A stretch of 64,000 nucleotides of DNA. Origin: Phallusia mammillata. Taxonomy: Eukaryota > Chordata > Ascidiacea > Phlebobranchia > Ascidiidae. A program made the translations under genes and the position numbers. The notes under the pieces were generated by a model. The model was not told the origin of the DNA. It did not search any database and worked only from the letters and a program-made list of their open reading frames with translations. The stretch spans positions 59,143-123,142 of the forward strand of contig QLIY01000468.1 in assembly GCA_003260075.1 (NCBI GenBank), read 5' to 3'. Shown here one piece after another: positions 22,655 to 34,333 of this stretch (position 1 is its first letter; each line of letters starts with the position of its first letter).

Positions 22655-22919
22655 TAGTTTTTTGAGGAGATAACAAACATGCAATTGTTACTAACAAAAA
22701 TGCAATTGTTCGCGCACAATTATCATGTTTCTGTCTTGTCTGTGATGTCACAAGCTGTCTTTGGATCATTGTTATGCGCAGTCTTGCATAACTATAGCTA
22801 AATCCTGCAATCAACTTTCGTTATTCTGAAATACACATTCAGGCTTAGGACCGCGACCCCTCGAAATAATGGCAAAGGGACCGTTTTGGAAAAATTATAA
22901 AAAAGTTTGAGAACCACTG
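22655..22919 (-). mobile_element. Truncated hAT MITE fragment
   Basis: In reverse orientation this begins CAGTGGTTCTCAAACTTTTT and tracks the left part of the element at 3234-3652 (TGTGCGCGAACAATTGCATT). The other terminus is missing. Confidence 0.75.
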
Positions 22920-23352
22920 TCTTAAAGTAACAACATGAAATGAAACTTTCTATGGACTTCGTTACGTCTTAGAACGAAAAACTGCTCCTAACTGAAGCTA
23001 TCAATATGTTACATAAGTACTTCTTATACTTCTAAAAACATAATGATTTCACGCAGGTAGTGCAAATTAGGTATGGCTCAATACTTCGCAAAATTTTACA
23101 TCTCAGTCAAACATTAACAGTAATTTTACATAATTTGCGGAAGTATATTTTTATTACGATACACATAAATACGATAAACAATGTAGCAAAAAGATGCAAA
23201 ATGCGCAAAACAACGATATTGAAACAATTATATGACAACAAAATGATTGAGCTTTTGCCGATAATATAGTTAATACGAGTCAGAGCCTTCTAACTTGCCA
23301 CGGCAGCTTCTGACGAACAATGTCCTTTAAATTAGTTTACTGTAAACAGCAA

Positions 23353-24720
23353 TTAATACAGAATCGCCTTCGTTTTTCTCGCGTTTGGGCTTTTTACTGT
23401 CTGAAACATATTCCTGCGTGTCATTGTGAAGTTGCTCTGAAGCAATGCATTTTCGACACGTTTTGTGGGTTTTGTCTGTTTGCTTATGTCGAAGGACTTG
23501 TTCTTGAAGAGAAACAGTTGGTTTGGATTGCATTGCTTGGGGTTTGGAATCTTCAACTGACTGGCGTACAATGGGTCAACTCGATTGATCGAACATTTTT
23601 CTCTTTCTTTCGTCGGTTGCTTGAAAGAATTTCTAGCTTGTACTTTTACCGTAGCAGCAGTGGGCAGTTGACTGATTGCAGTATTTTGTTTTCTGGATTG
23701 ATGGCCGATTTTCATTCTTGATCTTTCTCGTTCAATCTATTTTTTTATCTGTGAGGTCTAGGCACGACCGCCCGACTTGTAGGAGGAGTCGCTGCAAAAA
23801 CAAAAACCTCTGTAGTTTTTAATTTTTGTGCCAATAACTTTAGTCAGGGTGGTTTTGGTGGAGGAGTTTGTGTGCTGGAATTCCGCACTGTGACTTCATC
23901 TTCAACCACATTATGTGCAATTGGTAAGACCGAACGCATATCATCTTGAAATCTGTGTATTATTGAATTCTTTGTAAGGTCGACAAAAGGGCGTATATCC
24001 GGCGAAATCGCAGCAGAATTTGAAGATATTGCTTGATCACGGTGCATCGGTAACGGTCTCTTAGTTTGACCACTTTCACCTTTCAGACAAGTGTTATGTG
24101 TTCCATGACAACAGGGTTGCTCCTCTTAATGCTTCCGGATCAGTGGTTGTAGATTGATTGTGCACGGGGCATTCTGGAACACCTTGTATTAGTGTTCTCA
24201 AGCTGGTGGATGTTTTGGTCGTAGTAGCGCATGGTTTTCGGGGATAAAGCCATCTAAAAACTCGACGATACGGTTCACTTGGTAAGGGTATAACAGTAAC
24301 TTGAAAAACTTCACTTTGTTGAAGTTCACGTTCTCGTGGCTTTAATGCCGGGGTTTGGGTAGTCGAATCTTTTACAATAACAGTTGTGGTGCCCATATTG
24401 AACTGCTTTCTATTGCTACGGAGTAAGTAATTGACCTGGGTTCATCCCGTGTCATTTAAAAGAACTGAATACACAGTTTTCAAACATTCCGGTTTTACTA
24501 AGCAACAGGTTCTAACTGTCAAAATCATTTTCTAAACTGCTTCAATATCTTTCCTGTATAAAAACAGATTCAATGTGAGCTGAAAGGGGATGAATTGGAC
24601 GCCCTGTTTGGAACATCACTACATCTCTTGGGTGCAACTTTATATATCTGCTGTCAGCCGACTGTTTTAAGAACCAACATCCTTGGGTATGACTAGCTAT
24701 GCTGCTACCTGTTGAAAACA
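23353..24720 (-). pseudogene. F2-d: most complete 3' half of the unrecognised gene, decayed
   Basis: Main exon from about 24712 (SSIASHTQGCWFLKQSADSR, then a frameshift and TAG near 24550). Then an open stretch at 24396-24094 (TTVIVKDSTTQTPALKPRER, EPYRRVFRWLYPRKP, VHNQSTTTDPEALRGATLL). Further pieces lie at 24047-23844 (STQTPPPKPP) and 23715-23353 (RKQNTAISQLPTAATVKVQA to KTKAILY stop). This copy shows what F2 encodes past the point where F2-a stops: a polar, Thr/Ser/Pro-rich region and a basic C-terminus. No TM segments or known motif. Function unknown. Confidence 0.55.
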
Positions 24721-25139
24721 AAATATATTTAATTTGATTTTTTTATGGCTATAATCGGGCTCTAATGCTGTTGTATGAGAATATTAATGTAGTTGTGGTG
24801 TACCTTTTATGTTTTTTTTTCCCGGAAGATGATAAAGTACTACGCCCAACTGCGTTTTTGGAATTCTCCAAATTGGTTTCTACTTGACAATGTAAAACAT
24901 TAATTTTTGGCATACCACGAAGTGATTTTTATTCAAATCGTTATTAGACAACATACCGTTGAAAATTCAACATACCGTTTTTCATTTCGATTTTAACGAA
25001 AAATGCTCAAAAAGTTGTAAGTTATCATGAAACCGATTATTGAGTAGGAGGCAGTGTGACGTCATGTCGCCAGATTTGTGAAAAATTTTGGCTGGTAAAT
25101 GATTGCAACCATCAGTTTATTGCGTGTTAAGTTACTGGC

Positions 25140-26590
25140 ATTTCAGGCATCAGCATTGTAGACTCGAAACGGCCGACCTGGAAGGCTGTGCCTCACAAAG
25201 GGGTTTGTCACGTTGAAACATTCCCACATAAATCACACTTCCCGAATCGGGTGTAATTATCCACAGCGGTAACAGCGGCAATAACCACAACGTCGTACAC
25301 AATCAGGAACGGACGTAAACAGGAATGAGAACGAAGCGAAAGGGTTTTCTGAACAAGAAAACAAAACACATTGACATATGCCAAATGCCAATGACTAACT
25401 TACCAACTATTTTGCGACAGTTGCAAGACGATGAAAACAATCGCTGCAAGCACTATAGGAAAATACAGCATGTCATAAGTCACACATAAAAGCATCAAAG
25501 CCAAGCCATGAATTAATTTAGATAACAAGTCAAATTAAACAATCACGGGAAACAGCCTTCACTTGAAGTTTAATTAGTCAGTTGTCACAATGTTTAATTT
25601 AGCCTTATTCGTCTCTAAAAATGCAACAGAAACGAATTTACTTAACGCAGTAATAAAGTCACCTTACTCGACCACGTTGTACAGAAAAATGAACCACAAC
25701 AAAAAAAGCGCCAAACAAAAATTGTTTAACGCCCGCCAAACTTTTTTTTCACAAAACTAGAACGTATGTTATATAGCTGTAAAAGTCACTTTATTAGCCA
25801 AACTGTATTAATTTGGTAAGTGGAATATCTGAATGGCTGTTCGGAACCGTTCGTTCGTGTACCGTAACGAATAACTTGAAACTTCATTTCCCGTCCAGTA
25901 ATGAAAAAGAAGTAAGTTCCAAAAACAAGATTACCTGACTACAAAATGTTGTGTTGTTTAATTTCAATAACAAATACTTACAAAATTATTATATGGTACC
26001 CCATGAAACCAAAACAAACTACTGGCGATTGTGATGTTTGCCGTAAACATACGCACCTATTGCCTATTCAGGGTTTTCTATTTTCACTCGAACATTTACT
26101 TGGCGACAAAAAATCCACTTATTTACTAAACAGGGTCTGTTTTGCCAAAAACTAACAGAATTCGACATTGTCCTGATTTTTCATTATTGGCGATGCAATT
26201 TACCAGGCAGCATTAGTTTGACTTGGATTTTTATACAATAGCTTAGAAGTGTTTTTCCACTTTCATGCACTTTCCCTTATTGTCGTCAGCTGGTTTAAAA
26301 AAACATTTAAATCTATTTAACTTCAAAGGTACATTCGCCATATGTCACTCCTGACACAAACTTTCGGACTCCCATCTTATTTTCTAATGTCGACTCAGAG
26401 AGTAGAGACTGCTATTGTATTGGTTGGCTAAACAAAGGCATTTATGACGTAAGCACTCATTAAATAAAAGATAACCTTAACCTGCATTGTGAAAGCGCAG
26501 CTAATGAATCTAACCTAGATTTTATTGGGTCAAAAATATACCGCTTTGACAAACAATGCCCAAACGTTTATTAAAACAACTAAAACGCCG
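25140..26590. other. Region without recognisable gene
   Basis: Single-copy within this window. Frames are short (for example 25946-26155) and show no recognisable motif. Nothing further could be supported. Confidence 0.4.
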
Positions 26591-26818
26591 AAGAAATCAC
26601 TTGGGTGCCAACCAGTTCTATAATTCGCCAAATTTTACAAAAATATCCGCCAAACCGCCAGCTGCAAGTTTTGGTGCCAATTTAGAACTGTCTCGTTCTT
26701 TCGTGGGTATCAACAAAAAAGAAAGTTGGCTATTGGTAACGGAAATAGTTTTATTTTTGGCAAATGTTTTGGTGCCAACGCCAATTAGAATTTGGCGCCA
26801 AATCCGCCAACTTGGCAA
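26590..26818. mobile_element. Candidate MITE with GGCGCCAAATCCGCC subterminal repeats
   Basis: Rich in CGCCAA/TTGGCG strings. One end reads CAACTTGGCAACCCTG, which is a hAT-like terminus (CAGGGTTGCCAAGTTG when reversed). About 50 bp of it reappears inverted at 27284-27338 just after the long C tract. The left end is not defined. Confidence 0.45.
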
Positions 26819-26954
26819 CCCTGATTGCAACAAGCGAACAATAGCCTTCCAATTTTACTGTTACGCACAAGACGATAGTAGCGTCATAGCAGGGGAATAA
26901 TGAGACAACTTAAACATGCGTAACTGAACTTGGAGATGTAACATACATTACATT

Positions 26955-27035
26955 TAGACAAGAAATGAAATTTGCATCTTCTGTATATGCTTGGTGATGA
27001 TGCATCCGCAAACCAAAGAAGAGTACGTGTTTTTG
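26955..27035 (+). other. Putative conserved small exon in unit spacer, copy 3
   Basis: Matches 13140-13230 and 16960-17075 (TGATGATGCATCCGCAAACC, AAGAAGAGTACGTG). Here the upstream part of the frame is degenerate. Confidence 0.25.
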
Positions 27036-27098
27036 TATTGATTTGTCGATTAAAAGTTTTGTCTTGTGTAGGTTCTCTGCTTTTTTTAATACCATAAC

Positions 27099-27212
27099 CA
27101 AGGGCGTTCGCACATAGGGGCAAAAGGGGTCCAGCTGACCCCCCCTGGAAAATTGTTGGATGAAAAATGAAAAAAAACTTGCCAGCAAAATTCGAACAAC
27201 AAGTTTGGATAC

Positions 27213-27285
<73 letters not shown>

Positions 27286-28108
27286 ACATTTGCCAAAAAT
27301 AAAACTATTTCCGTTACCAATAGGCAACTTTTTACTCTGTGGATACACCGATATCCACATAATCATACATATTACGCTTGCTTTTCAATTTCTATTATAC
27401 GCTTGCTGTTCAATTTCTTTAGTTTTTTGACAAATGCAGTTATATGGTGATTTGTGGTTCGTAGATATCAGAATAATTGATGTTGGGGATTAGTGCAGAA
27501 TGCTCAAATTTTTTTAGGCTCACTGCAAATCTCAAATCACCACATATAGGCAACTGGTAAACTGCATTTACAGCTTGCCACACTTCTACCAGTCCTTGGT
27601 AGATTGAAACTAAGCTAATTGAACAATCGCTAATTTTCAAACTTGCTGTTGATATAACCACAACTCATAACTTTTTGCTGTGTATGGTTTTAAAGATTAT
27701 AGACTCCCAAATACCATCGCGTAATTGAAATGCTTCTTTTTCGCTGGTCTTACCTTCCTTTACTATCTCTTCTTGGAACTACTAGCTACTGGCAGTCGGT
27801 CGCTGCGGAAACCACAGAGACACAGTTATGACAAAATAAAGTGCATTATTACCCCAAATGTATATATTACACCTTACGCAAGGTTCACTTGAGCACGATA
27901 ATAGTATGCAATAAAACGATTATATAACTCTGATAATTTGTGCTCTGGCCAATTTTGATAAAAATCCGTAGAAATGTAAACACTGATAAAAATGATAAAT
28001 TGTCTGGATGGAGTAATGGTCAAATTTTCAAAAACATTTTGCATCCGGCCGAAAGGGCAGAGTGAACCCACCTTGACCCCCCTAACCGAAAACCTGCGGA
28101 CGCCCTTG
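27099..28108. mobile_element. 1-kb hAT-type element containing a 70-C tract
   Basis: Ends CAAGGGCGTTCGCA and GCGGACGCCCTTG are inverted. The 8-bp target duplication ACCATAAC is exact (27091-27098 and 28109-28116). The same site is empty near 13286-13300. No transposase frame. Inside are the C70 tract (27214-27283) and an inverted piece of the 26590-26818 element. Confidence 0.9.
27214..27283. repeat. Poly(C) tract, 70 bases
   Basis: Uninterrupted run of 70 C. The proline- or glycine-only frames across it are artefacts of the homopolymer. Confidence 0.95.
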
Positions 28109-28116
28109 ACCATAAC

Positions 28117-28954
28117 CTAACTAAGTAAAATGAAGTTTTGGTGACAATTAACTTTAATGTCATCAATACAGAAAAATTTAAAACAAGGTTCACAAGACAA
28201 ACTGTAGTGTATTACTAAACTAAAATAGCTACAAAAGTTTGGTCTCCTGCTTGAGGTTCTTTGTCGTTTTTTTTCAACGCCCCTCTAATGGTTTGCGGTT
28301 GTCACGTTTTATTTTACATCACTGGCAGTTCCGTTTTTTCAGTAAACTCTTGTTCTGCGGCTTGTGTACCTAAAACTGTTCCGAATTACGGAGTTAGGTG
28401 GTGTTAACAGTTCAAAGTGTGTATGGATTGTATGTTGGATCATTGCGGTTGGTATTTAATTAGTTGAGATATGGAAACCCCGTGCAACTACACAACTTGC
28501 CCCCTAAAGTAGATACAATTTGTAACCAATGACCGAATAGGATTAAATTTGGACCGTTTGCATATTATAACATTTTTATTGTTCGGATGCTGCGCTGTCC
28601 TTTACAGCACCACTATTAAACGCCACCGCACTAATCTTTTTTATTCTTTTTTTTTTCATAAAATGCTTTATATATAGATTTTTCTGTTGCAAACTGACAA
28701 CACAGGCCATAACACATTACCACAAAATGGCATCAAATATGAGAAACAACGATACGACACAAAAAGTAAAAAAAACGTGGGTGCAATTTAACTGTAAGAA
28801 ACAAAAAAAATGTTATGCAATACAAATTTAAAACATTTGCTTCAGTCCAACATATTGATTATGTCAATCGCCAAAGTGAAACAACTTTGTGGGCCCCGGT
28901 CAATAATTTTTGCAGACTTCTTTCACTGATGTATTGTTTTCTTTTGCAATACAT
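28117..28954. other. 3' flank of copy E
   Basis: Same conserved 3' flanking DNA as downstream of D, F and M (TTTTATTTTACATCACTGGC, GACAACACAGGCC, AAAATGGCATCAAATATGAG). No gene seen. A polyadenylation site for copy E must be here, but I could not single one out. Confidence 0.5.
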
Positions 28955-29968
28955 TTACGAGATCTCTTCTAGAGAGACTGGACTTTTGTCACCACTCTCC
29001 ACATTGTCAGTCGAAATTTCACCTCTTGCTTCGATAGAATTTGTAATAGTTTTTTCTGGGCCATCAGTTCTTGGAGTTGAATTCTCTTTGTTTGCTACCT
29101 TGTTATTTGCATGCAAGGGATTTAAACGTATATGATAGTCGCGGAAAGACAAAATTATGCACAACACTTGAAAAACCTGAATGCATTGGTAAATGAGAGG
29201 GAAAAACTCAAGAGAAGCCCACTGGCCAATTTGTTTTGAAAACATAAACACAAACGCAAGCGGCACTACGTCTGAAACAAAAACAATTGCTGTGCTCACA
29301 CTGATTCGGACAATGGTTTTGCGCACTTGTTGGTCACTGATTCGCAATGTCAGGGGGGCAATGGAAAGACCCAAAGCGCTAACCTGACTCAGTGTGAAGA
29401 TGAGAAAAGAAATGCCCGCGGGAATCAACAACGATTGACCAGTGAGTTGGCATCCCCGGATTGTTGCATCTCTTCCTCTAACCGTTGTCGCAACAAGAAA
29501 AGTCACCTGGCTGACTGGCACTAAAGTTATCGTGACATATCTGATTGCATCGATGGTGCGTTTAACAAACTTGCTGTTGAAAGTGATGGAATTGTTCAGG
29601 GTTCCTTGTCGAAGCCAAAGCACTGTAAACACCGTTGTTTTGAATGCCACCAGGAACATGTTTCGCAGGTTGGTGGTTCCAACACACCAGTGCCAGTTAA
29701 CTATAAAAGGGAATGCGTCCACTGCAATGACAACGGAGCCGAAGAAGGACAAACAAGCTGCCGCTGATACAAGACGGTTGGTTAGTTTCAGTACATCCGT
29801 CCTTTTATCACCTCGTTGTTGATAAATCAAAGAACATGAACTAAGATAGAGAGATGCTAGTAGCAGAGGTGAGATCATGATTCTCTCATAAACACGAGAA
29901 CCAAACTCATCAGAAGTGATGGTAACTTCGTCTGTGGTGAGGACATATGTGGTAAAGTTGTCATCCAT
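28955..29968 (-). CDS. 7TM receptor-like protein E (subfamily II), intact
   Basis: Intact 337-aa protein starting MDDNFTTYVL, single coding exon. N-terminal sites NFT and TIT-SDEF region, TM1 around residues 30-48, TM2 about 66-87, TM3 from WHWCVGTTNLR (about 94-118), TM4 about 142-164, second extracellular loop with Cys (RGCQLTGQ), TM5 about 180-202, TM6 about 220-240, TM7 about 250-272, then FRDYHIRLNPL and a long Ser/Thr/Asp-rich tail (VANKENSTPRTDG) ending SLEEIS. The loops 1-2 (YQQRGDKRTDVLKLTNR), 3-4 and 5-6 are basic, so N-out/C-in. About 30 residues longer than copy C because of the tail. Candidate acceptor (TTTATTACAG) ends at 30025. Function: putative surface receptor, class and ligand unknown. 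Confidence 0.88.
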   Translation of the reverse strand: MDDNFTTYVLTTDEVTITSDEFGSRVYERIMISPLLLASLYLSSCSLIYQQRGDKRTDVLKLTNRLVSAAACLSFFGSVVIAVDAFPFIVNWHWCVGTTNLRNMFLVAFKTTVFTVLWLRQGTLNNSITFNSKFVKRTIDAIRYVTITLVPVSQVTFLVATTVRGRDATIRGCQLTGQSLLIPAGISFLIFTLSQVSALGLSIAPLTLRISDQQVRKTIVRISVSTAIVFVSDVVPLAFVFMFSKQIGQWASLEFFPLIYQCIQVFQVLCIILSFRDYHIRLNPLHANNKVANKENSTPRTDGPEKTITNSIEARGEISTDNVESGDKSPVSLEEIS

Positions 29969-30420
29969 CCTAAGACCGCTCTGAGCGCTTCAAAAATTAT
30001 TTGCTGTTTTTCACAGGCTTTAATCTGTAATAAATAAACCGTGCTTATAGTTAGTGCTTAAAACTGCTAATATAATCTGCAACACATCACCGTGCATAAC
30101 GTTAGCAAGCCGTAAGTAGTAAATTGACAAGCACTGACTTATAAAAATGTTCAAAACCAGAAATTGCCCTTTTATAACGTTAGTAATAATATAAGTTAGT
30201 AACTAAAGCCAAAATTCTGACACTTCTATACAATAATTAATTTTATCAACGGCAAGTCATTTATTGTTGCCTGTACTTTAGCCTGTTGTTAATTCACAAA
30301 ATTCATGAGGGCGTTTTTGTAAAACATATAGCTGCTGCTATCGTAACGAGCATTCTCTTTTTGCAAGTGAAAATATTGAAATTCGAGATGTGTCGCTAAT
30401 GCTCGAATTGGTTGTATATT

Positions 30421-30456
30421 GCATAACCGTATTCTGTTTCATTTTCACATCTGTTT
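30421..30456 (-). promoter_or_regulatory. Conserved upstream box of copy E
   Basis: GCATAACCGTATTCTGTTTC followed by ATTTTCACATCTGTTT, 453 bp before the ATG, preceded by TGTGTCGCTAATGCTCGAA. The rest of 29969-30900 is ordinary unit 5' flank without a gene. Confidence 0.55.
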
Positions 30457-30899
30457 AGCTTTGTTTCAATCGCTGACTGAACCAGAAACGAACTTTCATA
30501 TTTATTTTTTTATGCCCCGTCCCGAAGTAACAACACTTTTTATTTCCTTAAAAGACTACTCTTAAGCTAAAATATGGATACCTTACGTTAGTATTACCGT
30601 TAATGTTGTCAAGTTATTGAGCATCACAATTGACATCTACCAATCCTAGTCACAATTTATGCGAATCGGATGCGAATAAGCACTGCGCATATTTTGGATC
30701 TCAGTCAAATATGAACAAAAATTTCTACATAAAAGCCCATGTGTATTTTTTATTACGATACAAATACCTACGATAAACAATGATGCAAAAAAGGCACAAA
30801 ACAACAATTGAGAAATAGTAATATGACAGCAAAAACATTTTTATATGTTTGGAAATTGTGCTGTTCAACGAAAATATGGTTAACATGGTTAAGAGCATT

Positions 30900-31520
30900 C
30901 ATACTCATCAAGGTAGCCTTTGACGAACCATGTCCGGTGAATCCGTTTATGACACACAACAATTAATCCTAAATCGCTTCCTTTTTTATTTTTAGGCTTT
31001 TTACTTTCTGAATTATCTTTCAGTGTGTCATTGTGAAATTGCTCAGAAGCAACGTCCATTGATTGACTTAGTGAACCTTTCTCGTCTTTAGTCTTTGACT
31101 TTTTTTGTTATGTTTTGTGGGTTTCTCGTATGTTTGCTCATAAGCAAGGAGTTTATCTTGAAGAGGAACATTCGATTTGCATTATTTTGTCAGATATTCG
31201 GAATCTGTAAACTTCTGCTGTACAACGGGCATTTTGCACCTCTGTTGGAAATTCTTCTTTTTCTGTTCAATCCTTCAAAGCATTTTTGGTTTCCACTTTC
31301 CCGTATTATCAGCATACGGTATTTGATTTATTGTCGTATTTTGTTTTGTCGCTTGAACGCCGATTTCCATCCTTGATCTATCTGGAATATTTAATCTATT
31401 TTTCTATTAATGAGGCCGATGCAAATAAATTACAACTAACTGCCCGACTTGTAGGAGGAGTCGCTGCAAAAACAAAAACCTCTGTAGTTTTTAATTTTTG
31501 TGCCAATAACTTTAGTCTGG
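30900..31520 (-). pseudogene. F2-e: 3' part only
   Basis: Homologous to the 3' portions of F2-a and F2-d (TCATCAAGGTAGCCTTTGAC, GACTTGTAGGAGGAGTCGCT). No open frame through it. It then joins 7TM 3'-flanking DNA directly, so the 5' half of F2 has been lost here. Confidence 0.55.
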
Positions 31521-31559
31521 GTGGTTTTAGAAAACTAATAAGCTACAAAGGTTTAAAGC

Positions 31560-32977
31560 CACTCTCATGAATAAATTATTAAGTAGAAAAATTGAAATTA
31601 TGGTTTGCCGTTGTTGCTTGTTTTTGCTGTTCACATGAAAGTAATTGGGTAACAACTGCCACTAGTTTCGATTATTGGTTTAGTCAATTTTCATTTAATG
31701 AAAACGCGACATTTCAGCATCATATAACTCATGTAAATCAAAATCTTTTGCTTGCACTCACAGTTTTTCAGGCTCTGCTGTATATGTGCGATGCATAACC
31801 AGAATTTCGGTTGCTTAACTCCAAATTGTTTTGCATGTACAGTATTTCAATGATGATGACAATGGTTTTTGCCTAAGTCTGCGCAATAAAATGTCTAATT
31901 TTTTTTTACATCTCAGGCAATTCAGTTTATAGTGAATCTACTCATCTTCTGTGTTTTGTGCACCTAAAACTGTTCCGAATTAAGTAATTAGGTGGGGTTA
32001 ACAGGTCAAAGTTTGTATGAATTGTATGTTGGGTCATTAAGGTTGGTATTTGTTTAGTTGAACTATGGAAACCCCAGTAATTTCACACCATGCCCTCAAA
32101 ATATGGTGAAATTTGTAACCAATGTCCGAACAGAATTAAATTTGGACAGTTTGCATGTTATAACATTTTTATTTTTCGGTTGCTTTGTGTTCCTTTTACT
32201 ATGTCTAAATTAAATTGGATTTGGATAGTTTGTAACTCATGTAGCATGATTAAATAATTATTTAAGTAGAGTATCGATTGCTGTGATTAACGTCGCGACA
32301 CCAATTTTTTATTGTTTTTTTTTTTGGTAAAATGCATTATATACAACTTTTGTCTCGCAAATTGACAACACAGGCGATATTGTTTTGCAGTTGGTGTTTG
32401 TTTTTATGCTGTAGCCTATACATGCAAACAATTGGGTAATTTGTGCCACTATTTTAGGAAAGGCTGGACAGCATCTCTCAACTCGTGGAAAATAAATCTG
32501 TTGTTCGCACTGGTAGTTTTTAACGTTCTGCTGGACTGCTACTTATGTTTTAAGAATGTTCCATTTCTAATGTTCGTTTGCTGTGATTTCCTTTATAGTC
32601 CCACCGTTTTCTCAATCAAATTGGGGCAAACTGAAAACAATGTTTAAATTCAATGGGATTACATACCGATGGCTGTTTAGACGTCAGGACATTATTTTTT
32701 TATTATTTTTTCGTAAAATCCATTATATACAACTTTTGTCTCGTAAATTGACAACACAGGCGATAACACATTACCACAAAATGGCATCAAATATGAGAAA
32801 CAGGCAATATGACACAAAAACCAAATCAATGAGTGTGCAATTTAACTGCAAGAAACAAAAAAATGTGCAATACAAGATGATTCTGTTTATCGCCTAAGTG
32901 TAACAACTTTGTGGGTCCCCGTCAATAGTCTCTGACGATCTGTTTCACTGAAATTTTGTTCCGTTGTGTAAGTACAT
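31560..32977. other. 3' flank of copy F
   Basis: Two partly overlapping copies of the subfamily II 3' flank: CTGTTCCGAATTAAGTAATT at 31970 onwards, and the CATTATATACAACTTTTGTC string at both 32335 and 32720. No gene seen. Confidence 0.5.
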
Positions 32978-33996
32978 TTACGAGACCTTTTCTAGAGAGA
33001 CTGGACTTTTGTCACCCTTCTCCACATTGTCAGTCGAAATTTCACCTCTTGTTTTAATAGAAATTGAAATATTTCGGAGGCCATCAGTTATTGGAATTGA
33101 ATCCTCTTTGTTTGCTACCTTGTTATTTGCACGCAAGGGATTTAAACGCATGTGATAGTCGCGGAAAGTCAAAACTAAGCACAACACGTGAAAAACCTGG
33201 ACGTAATTGTAAATGAGAGGAAAAAACACAATAGAAGCCCACTGGCTAACTCGTTCCGAAAGCATAAACATAACAATAAGGAAAACAATGTCTGAAACAA
33301 AAACAATTGCTGTGCTCACACTGATTCGAACAATGGTTTTGCGTACTTGTTGATCACTGATTCGCAACGTTAAGGGGGCAATGGAAAGACCCAAGGCGCT
33401 AACCTGACTCAATGTGAAGAGGAAAATCGAAATGGCAGCGGACAACAAAAACGATTGTCCAGGGAATTCCCATCCTCGGATTGTCGCAGTTTTTCGTCTA
33501 AACGTTGTCACAACAAAATAAGTCACTTGGCTGACTGCCATCAAAGTCAAGGTTACATATCTGATTGCAAGGATACTGCGTTCAACAAATTTGCTGTTGA
33601 AAGTGATGGAATTGTTTAGGGAGCCTTGGCGAAGCCAAAGCACTGTGAACACTGTTATTTTAACAGCCACCACAGATATGTTTCGCAGGATGATGAATGC
33701 TACACACCAATACCAGTTAAACTGAATAGGGAAAGTGCCCAATGCAAGGACAAGGGAGCCCGAGAGGGTAAACACAGTTCCGGTTGATACAAGACGGTTG
33801 GTTAGTTTCAGAATCCCCCCCCCCTCGTCCTATCCATGCCTCGTTGTTGATAAATCAAAGAACATGAACAAACATAGAGCGATGCGAGTAACAGAGGTGG
33901 AATCATGATTCTCTCGTAAAGACGAGAGCCAAACTGATCAGTAGTGATGTTTGCTTCTTGTGTGGCGAGCACAGGTGTTGTAAAGTTGTCATCCAT
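32978..33996 (-). pseudogene. 7TM receptor-like copy F (subfamily II), frame broken by a C10 tract
   Basis: Begins MDDNFTTPVL at 33996, runs through TM1 and ends in a wrong frame after GMDRT. At 33815-33824 ten Cs (ten Gs in the sense strand) replace the few bases that in copy M encode the Asn of the TNVLKLTNR stretch. The remaining 265 codons from TM2 to SLEKVS are open from 33775 and very close to copy M. If the C10 tract is an artefact this gene is intact; otherwise it is a pseudogene. Confidence 0.85.
33815..33824. repeat. C10 tract in copy F
   Basis: Ten Cs. Copy M has AACATTCGTCC at the same place, copy F has AAT, C10, TCGTCC. Confidence 0.9.
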
Positions 33997-34297
33997 TGCG
34001 AGACCGCCTTAAACGTTTCTGAAACACTTGTTCTTATCACGCTTCAGTCGGCGAAATTTTTTCCGTCCCGAAACTTGACAGGCACTAAAAAATTTAAATA
34101 ACAACCTAAACACTCATTAAGTAAAACAAATACCATCAACCCATGCTGTTCCTTATCTTGTTGTTAGTTTTAGAATAATCGCAGTGCAGGCATACATAAC
34201 AAATTCTATCATGGCGCACACATTATCGCTTATGTTTAAAACAATGTTCGTACAAACTCATTTGTTGTTCCGCTAATAGTGAAATCTGTTGTATGCT

Positions 34298-34333
34298 GCA
34301 TAACCATATCGCGTTTCGTTTTCACATCTGTTT
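34298..34333 (-). promoter_or_regulatory. Conserved upstream box of copy F
   Basis: GCATAACCATATCGCGTTTC followed by GTTTTCACATCTGTTT, 302 bp before the ATG of F. This and the opposite-facing box at 35189-35223 lie between the head-to-head genes F and G. Confidence 0.6.

Noticed and set aside
25140-26590. Possible extra gene in the single-copy stretch
   Set aside because: Only short frames without conserved motifs or a consistent set of splice sites could be seen.
26884-27450. Frames of 87-160 codons with long Gly or Pro stretches
   Set aside because: They are read through the C70 tract. The flanking codons show no conserved protein and the tract lies inside a transposable element.
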